DNA of 40,379 nucleotides from Bacteriovoracaceae bacterium UBA2428 (GTDB lineage Bacteria > Bdellovibrionota > UBA2428). The DNA is taken from positions 3,920 through 44,298 of the forward strand of contig DDRA01000041.1 of NCBI GenBank assembly GCA_002343545.1, read 5' to 3'. Made by a program: the position numbers and the translations under genes. Below, one piece after another: positions 16,632-24,017 of the stretch. Every line of letters starts with the position of its first letter. Position 1 is the first letter of the stretch. Under the pieces are notes generated by a model. That model worked only from the letters and a program-made list of their open reading frames with translations, did no database searches and had not been told where the DNA came from.

Positions 16632-17639
16632 TCAAGACTCCTTGTGGTGGCAGCCGAGCCCGTAATGGTGCGCGGCCATGAAATAGCCTTTGCCTTGGCA
16701 GTGGCGTAATTCGGGGCAGTTTTCGCAGTCGTCGTCGACGGGCAGATTCTCCGCCTGGAGCCGGGCGTAAGTCGATAGGTAGGCGTCGAAGCTGGGGGCC
16801 GAGAGCGTGAAGGCCGGATCGTCGACGAAGAGATACTCGTCGAAGGGGAGAATCGGGGTCAGGAAGATCCGTCCGTCTTTGAAGACAAAGGAGGGCTTGC
16901 GGAGGAGCGTGCGCTCGGTCAGCGCCGGCTCGCGGCGGCTCATTTCGGCGCGCAAAAAACGCACAAGCGGGAAGCTCCCACGGAGCAAATCGCGACGCGT
17001 GGCCTTGGGCAGCTTCGCGTTGAAAAGGTAGGTGAAGTTGAGCTCGAGGATGCGGTCGTCCGAGCCGCGCTCGGCGAAGCCCGCGAGCGTGCCGAGCTCG
17101 CGCTCCGAGTGCTTGGCCCCCGTGTTGAGGGCGAGGTTGATCTGGATGCGGCCCGCGTAACGGGTCCGTAGCTCGCGGAGTTGGGCGAGCAAGAAGCTCT
17201 CGTAGGCGGGGTCTTCCAGCCGCGCCTCGATGAGGTTGACGTGAAGCTCGATCCCCTGCCCGGGAAAATCCGCGAAAAAAGAGTCGAGGAACCGGGCGTC
17301 GTAGCCCTCGCGCAGGGTCGAGGCGAGGCCGACGTAACGAAAGCTTCGCAGGGACTCGCGAAGCTTCTCGTCGCGGAAGATGTCGTAGTTGAAGTCGTTC
17401 TCGAAGACGTCCGTCGGGAGCAGGTAACACGTCTCGAGCTGGAAACCGTTCGCGCGGAGATCCGTGGCGAGCGCGAGGACGTCGTCGTAGCGCTCGACCC
17501 GGTTGTCCGTCTTTCGGTAGTAGCAATGCGCGCAGCCCCCGCCGCACTCGTTGAACGAAAAAAGACGGAACTCGACCAGCCGGAACGGGTCGCCGTATTT
17601 TCCGTAGAGTTGGGGGGCGGGTAACGCGCTCATGCTCAC
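16632..17639 (-). CDS. Radical SAM protein C1
   Basis: This 335-aa protein has the motif CGGGCAHC (Cys32, 36, 39) preceded by FRLFSFNE. As in its paralogue C2, a PTD element (YLLPTDVFE) stands where GGE is usual. The C-terminus has DDDCENCPELRHCQGKGYF, then a His/Cys tail AAHHYGLGCHHKES, so an auxiliary cluster is possible. The start GTG 17639 gives the GTGA overlap with B1; an in-frame ATG lies two codons later. It ends 1 nt before the candidate precursor gene, which makes it the nearest enzyme to the proposed substrate. Confidence 0.83.
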   Translation of the reverse strand: MSMSALPAPQLYGKYGDPFRLVEFRLFSFNECGGGCAHCYYRKTDNRVERYDDVLALATDLRANGFQLETCYLLPTDVFENDFNYDIFRDEKLRESLRSFRYVGLASTLREGYDARFLDSFFADFPGQGIELHVNLIEARLEDPAYESFLLAQLRELRTRYAGRIQINLALNTGAKHSERELGTLAGFAERGSDDRILELNFTYLFNAKLPKATRRDLLRGSFPLVRFLRAEMSRREPALTERTLLRKPSFVFKDGRIFLTPILPFDEYLFVDDPAFTLSAPSFDAYLSTYARLQAENLPVDDDCENCPELRHCQGKGYFMAAHHYGLGCHHKES

Positions 17640-18703
17640 TCTTGGCCCATGAAGCCGTTCATCATTTCCTTGTAGAGCCCCAGATTCTTTTCGGCCGCGA
17701 GCTTCATCATGAGCGACTTCGGCGCCGGACAGGCGTCGTCCCACGCGAGTTGGTGGCAGTCGCCGTTGCAGATGTCGTAGACGGGGCAAGTGCCGCACTC
17801 GGGGTGCCGCAGGCTCTCGCTCTGGATGTTGCAAAGCCGGCACGGGCTGTAGAGGACCTGCTCGATGGGGTCGCGGATCGTGCCGTAGAACTTGTTGGGC
17901 GCGTCGTTCGGGCAGCCGCCGATCGTGCCGTCCGCGTTGATCGTGAAGATCTTCTGCTCGCACTGCCGCGAGCGGCAACCCGAGTAGGTGTTGTGGACGA
18001 GCGAGGTCAGGATCGAGTCGAGGAACATGTTGTCGACGCGTTCCCAGCTGCGCGTGGCCACGCACTGGTCCCACATCTTGAGGAACCAGCCGTCGAGGGC
18101 GCGGTTCGTCGGGAAGATGCCGCGGTTGCCGAGGGCGTTGCCGTTCGGCGTGATGCGCTCGAAGTTGACGTGTTTGATGCCGAGCTCGGCCATCTCGTCG
18201 AGGATGCGGATCGGCTCGTAGTCCGCGAGCAGCGCCGAGTTCAGGCTGACCATGGCGGTGATTTGGTAGCCGTCTTTGGCGAGCTGGCGCACGTTGTCTT
18301 CCCAGAGGGCCTTCTGCATCGGGTGCGTCCAGCGGATCTTGTAGTCCCAGGAGGTGCCGATGGACTTTTGGCAGATCTTCTCGAAGACGGAGAGCTTGTC
18401 GGGATTGAGCAGGTAAGTCAGGTTCGTCTGCACGCCCCACCAAACTTTGGGCCACAGATCCTTGATGCCTTCCCAGGCTTCGAAGAGCAGTTCGGTGGGG
18501 GCGAGCATGGGCTCGCCGCCGTGGAAGGAAATGTTGCCGCCTTCGTAGTGGGGATGCACGCGATGGAGCTCGCGGAAGAAGCGGATCGTTTGCGGGACGT
18601 CGAACCAGCCCTTCTTGCCGTTGCTTCCGTTCGTGAAGCAATGGTCGCAGTTGAGTTGGCAGGTGTCGGTCGTTTTTAGGTAGACGATGAGATCTTTGGT
18701 CAT
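17636..18703 (-). CDS. Radical SAM/SPASM protein B1
   Basis: A 355-aa SPASM radical SAM enzyme. CQLNCDHC (Cys15, 19, 22) and ISFHGGEPMLAP are followed by SGCRSRQCEQKIFTINADGTIGGCPND, SPCRLCN, and ECGTCPVYDICNGDC with a final DACPAPK: a complete SPASM domain expected to hold two auxiliary [4Fe-4S] clusters. It is the closest of the seven to known peptide/protein maturases. ATG 18703 overlaps the A1 stop (ATGA) and its TGA overlaps the C1 start. Related to B2 at 13709-14866. Confidence 0.92.
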   Translation of the reverse strand: MTKDLIVYLKTTDTCQLNCDHCFTNGSNGKKGWFDVPQTIRFFRELHRVHPHYEGGNISFHGGEPMLAPTELLFEAWEGIKDLWPKVWWGVQTNLTYLLNPDKLSVFEKICQKSIGTSWDYKIRWTHPMQKALWEDNVRQLAKDGYQITAMVSLNSALLADYEPIRILDEMAELGIKHVNFERITPNGNALGNRGIFPTNRALDGWFLKMWDQCVATRSWERVDNMFLDSILTSLVHNTYSGCRSRQCEQKIFTINADGTIGGCPNDAPNKFYGTIRDPIEQVLYSPCRLCNIQSESLRHPECGTCPVYDICNGDCHQLAWDDACPAPKSLMMKLAAEKNLGLYKEMMNGFMGQE

Positions 18704-19785
18704 GCCCTCTCCTGTGCGTGCGTCGCGACGAGCCTCGCTTTCAGCTGAAGCCTTCGACGAACGCGATCCCCCCCCTCGTTATGCTCACGGTAAAGGAGCC
18801 CCGTCCAGACCTGGTTCGCTTTTGGGAGCATGGCGTTGTCGACGTAGACGCAACCGAAGTTGCGCTGGAGGTTCTTGTCGAAGAGGAGCTCCCACTCGCC
18901 GCGCTGAATGGCGTCTGTGATCCAACTCAGGTTATCGAGCGAGACTTCTTCTTCGGGCGTGCGGCCCACGGGCGCGCGATAACGAATCCAATTATCATAA
19001 AGCGTCGCGAAGATGGAAAGGTCGTAGTTGCAACGCACGTAGTCGATGTTGTCGTAGTCGAGGTTCTCGTCGAGCAACCACGAGAGGTAGCGGTTGTTCG
19101 GGATCTGGTACTCGACGTCTTCGCTCGGATCGATCTTGTGGCCTTCGGGCAAAAGAAGGTTGATGTCGTTATAGAGGCCGTTGATGACCTGGGCCCGGAT
19201 GACGCCGAACTCCTGCAGGATCTGCTCCCACGAGAAGAGCTCGATCTTGCGCAGAAAGGCATCGCGGTAGGGGCCCCGACGCTCCCCCAAGAAACTCGCG
19301 AGCAGATATTCGAAGCCGATGGCGTCGGGGCGAAGTGGGACTTCGATCGGAGGGACGCTCGCGGCGGCCTCGGCCGCTTCGCCGCGGTCGAGGCGGGCCG
19401 GGCGACTGGGTCCGCGGGCGTGGTTGAAGGAGAACCCGAGCGGATTCGCCTTGAGTCGTTCGTCTTTGTTGGCCGTTTCGTGGAGCCAGGCCAGGTTTTC
19501 GCTCGAAGTTTCCTCGAGCACGGCTTTCCAGAGGGCCGCCTGCACGCGTAGGCGCGAGAAGCGATCCACGAAGAGGACGCGCTTCGTGCCGCTTTCGTCC
19601 CATTCGAGCAGGAGTCGTTCCCAACGACCGCCGCGTCGGTCGAGGAAGGCCTCGAAGCTCGGGGCCTCTTCGAGCACGCGCCCCGAGCTCGGCTCGAAGA
19701 CGAGCACGGGGGCCCGCTTGGCCAGGAGCTCGCGGGGACGGCGCTCCGTGTCTTCGACGTAGACCCGACGGAGGCAGTGAAACAC
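18700..19785 (-). CDS. Protein A1, partner of radical SAM B1
   Basis: A 361-aa protein of unknown family that starts with GTG 19785 (MFHCLRRVYVE). It is paralogous to A2 at 14853-15917. Shared blocks are IGFEYLLA, RGPYRDAFL, NRYLSWLLDENLDYDN and FGCVYVDNAMLP. The central portion is acidic and helix-rich; there is no transmembrane segment or cysteine cluster. It is the second gene of the operon, 3 nt after the Tat-signal gene and overlapping B1. The strict A-then-B order in both modules suggests A and B act as a complex. Confidence 0.75.
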   Translation of the reverse strand: MFHCLRRVYVEDTERRPRELLAKRAPVLVFEPSSGRVLEEAPSFEAFLDRRGGRWERLLLEWDESGTKRVLFVDRFSRLRVQAALWKAVLEETSSENLAWLHETANKDERLKANPLGFSFNHARGPSRPARLDRGEAAEAAASVPPIEVPLRPDAIGFEYLLASFLGERRGPYRDAFLRKIELFSWEQILQEFGVIRAQVINGLYNDINLLLPEGHKIDPSEDVEYQIPNNRYLSWLLDENLDYDNIDYVRCNYDLSIFATLYDNWIRYRAPVGRTPEEEVSLDNLSWITDAIQRGEWELLFDKNLQRNFGCVYVDNAMLPKANQVWTGLLYREHNEGGDRVRRRLQLKARLVATHAQERA

Positions 19786-19788
19786 GGC

Positions 19789-20142
19789 TTAGAGCAATTC
19801 CCACTCGCCCGCGCGGGCGCGGAAGACGAGGGCGAAGTCGGCCGCCACGTCGACCTCGAGATCGGAGAGGCTACCGAGGATGGGGCGTCCCGAGCCGCCG
19901 ATGCGGGCGGGGGCCGCCGCGTTGAGGGCCGTCGAACGGAATCTCACCGTTTCGCCGTCGCTCGGCGCTTCGGGCAGAACGCAACGCTCGCCCGCGCTCA
20001 GCGTCCAGGGGAGGGAGCGGGCGCCCGCGTTCGCGTCCCCCGCGACGCCCGTCGCGCGAAGGAGGGTGGGCGCGGCTTCCCCCGCGAGCGGCGCGCTGGC
20101 CAATCCCGTGAGCAGGTTCCTGAAGAAAGTTCGACGATCCAT
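19789..20142 (-). CDS. Small Tat-signal protein, first gene of the radical SAM operon
   Basis: The 117-aa product begins MDRRTFFRNLLTGLASAPLAGEA, a twin-arginine signal (RRTFF) with a hydrophobic stretch and an A-x-A-like end, so it is likely exported folded. The remaining ~90 residues are beta-rich: a Gly/Ala-rich section, GETVRFRST, then GSLSDLEVDVAADFALVFRARAGEWEL, which resembles the small beta modules in phage-tail-like proteins that end in a W-x-L strand. A strong GGGAGGGGAG site lies just before its ATG. Export by Tat fits proteins that carry a cofactor or fold in the cytoplasm. I cannot assign a family. Confidence 0.7.
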   Translation of the reverse strand: MDRRTFFRNLLTGLASAPLAGEAAPTLLRATGVAGDANAGARSLPWTLSAGERCVLPEAPSDGETVRFRSTALNAAAPARIGGSGRPILGSLSDLEVDVAADFALVFRARAGEWELL

Positions 20143-20226
20143 CGCGGTCTCCCCTCCCGGCGTTCCAGTTGTTCCAAGCTTCGGATAGTATCAAAATCGG
20201 TAGGAACGAAAAGGGGGAGTCTCGCG
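20143..20226. promoter_or_regulatory. Divergent promoter region of the radical SAM operon and the S74/G2 pair
   Basis: The 84 bp between two divergent ATGs is the only non-coding gap upstream of the 17-gene operon, so it should hold both promoters. Toward the plus strand a weak sigma70-type pair is visible: TTCCAG at 20163-20168 and TAGTAT at 20186-20191 with a 17-nt spacer, followed by a GGGGGAG ribosome site (20213-20219). Toward the minus strand the same AT-rich spot reads TACTAT, but no good -35 is seen. Shared control of both arms is likely. Confidence 0.4.
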
Positions 20227-21207
20227 ATGATGTGGCCAAGGAAATTCGGAAGCCGGTCGGGCATTTCGCTCGCCGCGGTCCTCGCCGCGCTGGCGGCCAT
20301 CGGCGCGCTCGGCCTCGCGTTGTCCAACCTGACGACGAGCATGGGGACGAACTTCAAGCGCTCGCAGCTCCTCTATTCGAAGACGGTGCTGAACTCGGAC
20401 ATCTCGACGGTGCTCGTGGACGCCGAGGCTTGCGTGAAGACCTTCACGGGCGTGGCTATCTCGAACGGCTCGACGGTCCCGGGTATCCGGAACCGGAACG
20501 ACACCGTCCTTTATCAGCCGGGCTCGACCTACGAAAACGGGACCCTTCGCATCGACGGGATGGAGATCCAGTCCGTCGCGTCCGTGCCGGGCGGCGGAAC
20601 GGATTTTCGTTTGATGATCCGTTATTCCTTCCCGAACTCGGGCGTCACGGGGATGGCTTCGACGGGGGAAGTGCGCGTGTCGACGAACACGGTCGCGGGC
20701 ATCTTCACGTGTAACTCGGACGAAATCCTGCGCTACGACACCTTCTACGTGAACAAGAACCGGAGCGACGAGATGCAGGGCGACTTCACGATCAACGGGG
20801 CGCTGCGGGTCGAGCAGCGCTTCGTGGGCGGCTTGCCGGTCGGCGGCTACGTGCGGGCCCAGGAATTCCTTTCCTTCTCGGACCGTCGTCTCAAGACCGA
20901 CATCCGTCCCCTCGTCTCGGCCCTCGACGACGTCGGCCGTCTACGGGGCGTGACCTTCAAGTGGAAGGCGGACGGGCGCCCGGATCTGGGCTTCGTGGCC
21001 CAGGAGGTCGAGCGCGTGCGGCCGGAACTCGTGCGCGCCGACGCGTCGGGATGGAAGGCGCTCGATTACTCGGGGGTCGTCGCGCTCTCGGTCTCGGCGC
21101 TCAAGGAACTCGGGGAAGAGAACGCCCGCCTCAAGCGCGAGTTGGCGCGGTTGAGGGATCGGGTCGAGGCTTACGAACGTCGGGTCGATTCGGAACGGGG
21201 GAGATAA
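20227..21207 (+). CDS. Pilin-like/S74 intramolecular chaperone protein, divergent from the operon
   Basis: The 326-aa protein starts after a strong GGGGGAG site. Its N-terminus is a basic leader then SGISLAAVLAALAAIGALGLALS, prepilin-like but lacking Glu5. The middle is beta-rich with one Cys pair. The end is an S74 endosialidase-type chaperone: FSDRRLKTDIRPL (candidate Ser218/Lys223), LGFVAQEVERVRPELV, then a coiled coil (about 293-325). Overall it matches the protein at 5622-6578 in plan and size, so one such protein caps each end of the radical SAM region. It is followed 1 nt later by a G2-like gene. It probably forms trimeric surface fibres. Confidence 0.8.
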   Translation: MMWPRKFGSRSGISLAAVLAALAAIGALGLALSNLTTSMGTNFKRSQLLYSKTVLNSDISTVLVDAEACVKTFTGVAISNGSTVPGIRNRNDTVLYQPGSTYENGTLRIDGMEIQSVASVPGGGTDFRLMIRYSFPNSGVTGMASTGEVRVSTNTVAGIFTCNSDEILRYDTFYVNKNRSDEMQGDFTINGALRVEQRFVGGLPVGGYVRAQEFLSFSDRRLKTDIRPLVSALDDVGRLRGVTFKWKADGRPDLGFVAQEVERVRPELVRADASGWKALDYSGVVALSVSALKELGEENARLKRELARLRDRVEAYERRVDSERGR

Positions 21208-21208
21208 C

Positions 21209-21835
21209 ATGTCCAAGCTTTCGCAGTTTTTGAGCAGCCTTTTCATTCCGGGTCCCGCGCACGCGGCGGACCTCATTCTGCAGCGGGCGAGCATCAACTC
21301 GACGACGGGCGCGGCCACGGCGAACTCCGCCGGCACCGACGTCGTCCTGACCTCGACGTACGCGACGAGCGGCGCGATCACGCCGAGCGGCCAGCTGCTC
21401 GCGACGAAAGTCTGGGGCGCGGTGTGGAACGACTACGCCGACTTCCAGGAGCTCGCGGGTCCGCTCGAGTACGGCCGCTGCTACTACGAGAGCGTCGAGG
21501 GCGCGCGGATCTGCGAGCGACGCTGCCAGATGGCCGTCGTGGGCATCGCGAGCGATACGTTCGGCCACGCCGTCGGCATGGGCCTCCACCCGGGCCGCGA
21601 GGTGCCGATCGCCGTGGCGGGCTGGGTGCTCGCGCACGTCGACCGCGAGTACGACCCGGGCACGCCCCTCACGAACGACGAGCAGGGACGCTTGACCGAG
21701 ATGACCCTCGAAGAGAAGCGCGATTACCCCGAGCGTCTCGTGGCGACGTACAAGCGCAAGGAACGCGGCGAGACCTTCGGCGTGGGCCGTCAGCGCGTGG
21801 CCGTCAACGGTCGCCACTGGGTGCGGGTCCGCTGA
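21209..21835 (+). CDS. Peptidase_G2/IMC-like autoproteolytic fibre-domain protein
   Basis: A 208-aa protein. Residues about 64-165 contain KVWGAVWNDYADFQ, then VVGIASDTFGHAVGMG and EVPIAVAGWVLAHVD, the order of the Peptidase_G2 IMC (intramolecular chaperone, auto-cleaving) domain of phage tail and exosporium-like proteins. Cysteines at 91, 102 and 106 sit inside this domain, an unusual addition. The N-terminus (SLFIPGPAHAADL) could be a short signal ending in AHA. It is coupled to the S74 gene upstream (1-nt gap) and ends 7 nt before the convergent feoB. Together the pair looks like a fibre and its processing partner. Confidence 0.65.
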   Translation: MSKLSQFLSSLFIPGPAHAADLILQRASINSTTGAATANSAGTDVVLTSTYATSGAITPSGQLLATKVWGAVWNDYADFQELAGPLEYGRCYYESVEGARICERRCQMAVVGIASDTFGHAVGMGLHPGREVPIAVAGWVLAHVDREYDPGTPLTNDEQGRLTEMTLEEKRDYPERLVATYKRKERGETFGVGRQRVAVNGRHWVRVR

Positions 21836-21842
21836 TTCTCGC

Positions 21843-23678
21843 TCAGACGAAGATCCGGTAGGCGACGAAGGCCGCCACGTACGCGACCGCCGTCATGCCG
21901 ACGAAGACGAGCACGGGGATCTTGTTGCTGCCCGTTTCGCGGCGAATCGTCGCGAGCGTCGACACGCACTGCATGGCGAGCGCGTAGAACACGAGCAGGC
22001 TGACGGCCGTGGCGAGCGTCATGCCGCCCGCGGAGAGCCGTTCCGAGAGCGTAGCGAGATTCTCGTCGGCGGCTTCGATGCCGTAGAGCGTGCCGAGCGT
22101 CCCCACGAAGACTTCGCGCGCGAGGAACGACGTGAGCACGCCCACGCCGATCTTCCAGTCCATGCCCATGGGGGCGAAGATCGGCTCGATCCAGTGGCCG
22201 ATGCGGCCCAGGTACGAAGTGTCGAGGTGGCCGTTGCCGTTCGGGAAGTAGCCCAGGAACCAGACGACCACGACGACCGCGAAGATGACGCCTCCGGCGC
22301 CCTTGAGGAAGCTCCAGGCGCGCGTCCACGCGTGGTAGAGGATCGGCTTGGGCGAAGGCAGGCGGTAGGGCGGAAGCTCGACGACGAAGGGAGCGTCTTG
22401 CATCTTCGCGCCGCCGCGCAGGACGCGGTCCATGAAGGCGCTCGCGAGCAGGGCCGTCAGGAGGCCGAGCGCGAAGAGACAGAAGAACGCGAAGCCCTGC
22501 AGGCCGATGAGACCGCCGAGGATCGTCGTCGCGGGCACGAAGCCGCCCACGAAGAGCGCGTAGACGGGCAGGCGCGCCGAGCACGAGGTAAAGGGCACCG
22601 CGAGGATCGTGAGCAGGCGCTTGCGCGGCGACTCGATCGAGCGCGCGGCCATGATCGCGGGGATCGCGCAGGCGTGGCCCGAAAGCAGCGGCAGGAAGCT
22701 GCGGCCCGACAGGCCGAACCAGCTGAGCGGGCGGTGCAGGATGACGGCCGCACGCGCGAGGTAGCCCGAGTCTTCGAGGATGCCGATCAGAAGGAAGAGC
22801 ACGAAGATCTGCGGCGCGAAGACGACGAAGCTGCCGACACCCGCGAAGAGCGCGTCGCGCACGAAGTCGGCCAGCATGCCCTCGCCGAACCATCCCGACG
22901 CGACTTCGCCCGCCGAGGCGACGACCCCTTCGAAGAGGTCCATCAGCGGCGAGGCCCAGGTGAAGATGGATTGGAAGAGGATGAGCATGAGGAGCGCGAA
23001 AACGATCGGGCCCAGGAAACCGTTCAGGAAAAAGTCGTCCAGGCGGTTCTGCGACTTGAGCAGGATGTCGCCTTTCGGGCCGTGCGCCTTGGCGATCTCG
23101 CGGGCGCGTTCTTTCAGTTCGATGACGGGGGCCGGCGCCGGCTCCGTGAATTCGGCCGTCGCGCGGGCGGGCAGGGCGGCGGTCCAGGCTTTAATCTCGT
23201 CCAGCCCGTTGCCCTTGCGGGCCGAGGCGCCGAGGACGGGCGCACGGAGCGCTTCCGAGAGTCCGGCCAGATCGACTTTCGAGCCGCGCGAGACGACTTC
23301 GTCGAGCACGTTCACGACGACGAGCACGGGGCAGCCGGCCGCGCGCGCGACCGGCAGGATCTGCAGGAGCAGGTAGAGGCTACGTTCGAGGCGGGTGGCG
23401 TCCAGCACGCAAAGGATTCCGCGGGTCGAGGCCTTGCGGAGCGCGCCCTGGAAGCCGCGGATGGCGACCTGCTCGTCGACGGTGAGCGGGTTCAGCGAAT
23501 AGACGCCGGGGTAGTCGTGGTAGCGGCTGCCGTCCGAGGCGCCCTGCCGGATCTCGACGGTGACGCCCGGGAAGTTCGCGACCTTCTGGCGGAGGCCCGT
23601 CAGACGGTTGAAGAGCAGGCTCTTGCCGGAGTTCGGATTGCCGAGGATGAGGACGTCGGAAAGCGCTTCTTCAGACAT
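21843..23678 (-). CDS. feoB: Ferrous iron transport protein B
   Basis: The 611-aa FeoB has the GTPase G1 motif GNPNSGKS (residues 13-20), G3 DYPGVYSL and G4 VVNVLDE, then the membrane part with LEDSGYLARAAVIL, LLSGHACAIPAIMAARSI and SCSARLPVYALFVGG, all hallmarks of the Fe(II) permease core and Gate regions. It is at the short end of the family (E. coli FeoB is 773 aa), lacking length mainly in the linker and C-terminus. It starts inside feoA (8-nt overlap). It takes up Fe(II) across the inner membrane, which would supply the many Fe-S enzymes next door, although that link is only by position. Confidence 0.95.
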   Translation of the reverse strand: MSEEALSDVLILGNPNSGKSLLFNRLTGLRQKVANFPGVTVEIRQGASDGSRYHDYPGVYSLNPLTVDEQVAIRGFQGALRKASTRGILCVLDATRLERSLYLLLQILPVARAAGCPVLVVVNVLDEVVSRGSKVDLAGLSEALRAPVLGASARKGNGLDEIKAWTAALPARATAEFTEPAPAPVIELKERAREIAKAHGPKGDILLKSQNRLDDFFLNGFLGPIVFALLMLILFQSIFTWASPLMDLFEGVVASAGEVASGWFGEGMLADFVRDALFAGVGSFVVFAPQIFVLFLLIGILEDSGYLARAAVILHRPLSWFGLSGRSFLPLLSGHACAIPAIMAARSIESPRKRLLTILAVPFTSCSARLPVYALFVGGFVPATTILGGLIGLQGFAFFCLFALGLLTALLASAFMDRVLRGGAKMQDAPFVVELPPYRLPSPKPILYHAWTRAWSFLKGAGGVIFAVVVVVWFLGYFPNGNGHLDTSYLGRIGHWIEPIFAPMGMDWKIGVGVLTSFLAREVFVGTLGTLYGIEAADENLATLSERLSAGGMTLATAVSLLVFYALAMQCVSTLATIRRETGSNKIPVLVFVGMTAVAYVAAFVAYRIFV

Positions 23679-23910
23679 GGAGCAAAACCTTCTGGGCGAC
23701 GCTGGATTCGAGCGAGAAAACGGCGCCGTTGATCTCGAAGACGTGGGGGCCGCCGAGGGGCGTCTTGCGCAGGCAGCGAACGAAGGTCCCTTCGCGGAAA
23801 CCGAGCTCTTGGAGGCGGACGCGGAAGTCGTCGGGGAGCTCGGGGGTAAAGCCCGAGATCCGCGCTTCGTGCGCGGTCTGGAGTTGGCTCAAAAGTTGGG
23901 GCGTTTTCAC
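23671..23910 (-). CDS. feoA: Ferrous iron transport protein A
   Basis: A 79-aa SH3-like FeoA with the core pattern RLQELGFREGTFVRCLRKTPLGGPHVFEINGAVFSLESSVAQKVLL. The start is GTG at 23910, and a Fur-like palindrome lies 3 nt upstream. It is the first gene of feoAB and overlaps feoB. It likely stimulates FeoB. Confidence 0.92.
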   Translation of the reverse strand: MKTPQLLSQLQTAHEARISGFTPELPDDFRVRLQELGFREGTFVRCLRKTPLGGPHVFEINGAVFSLESSVAQKVLLHV

Positions 23911-23912
23911 AC

Positions 23913-23929
23913 TTGAGAAACGTTCTCAA
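23913..23929 (-). promoter_or_regulatory. Fur-box-like palindrome upstream of feoA
   Basis: TTGAGAAACGTTCTCAA has 7-bp arms around ACG. Its inner 15 bases match the 7-1-7 Fur consensus (TGATAATNATTATCA) at 10 of 14 defined positions by eye. It sits immediately before the feoA GTG, where bound repressor would block initiation. Fur control of feo is common; that this site is Fur-bound is inferred. Confidence 0.6.
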
Positions 23930-24017
23930 TTTCGGCGGGAGCGTCAAGGCGAAAATAGGTTGGCCTTCATGAAGGCTTTATTTGAGTCGAAAATCGCGTT
24001 TCCGCACACTTGAAAGG

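Noticed and set aside
5622-21835. Prophage tail region, suggested by S74, G2 and a tail-like module
   Set aside because: No capsid, terminase, portal, integrase or lysis gene is near, and the genes share an operon with radical SAM enzymes.
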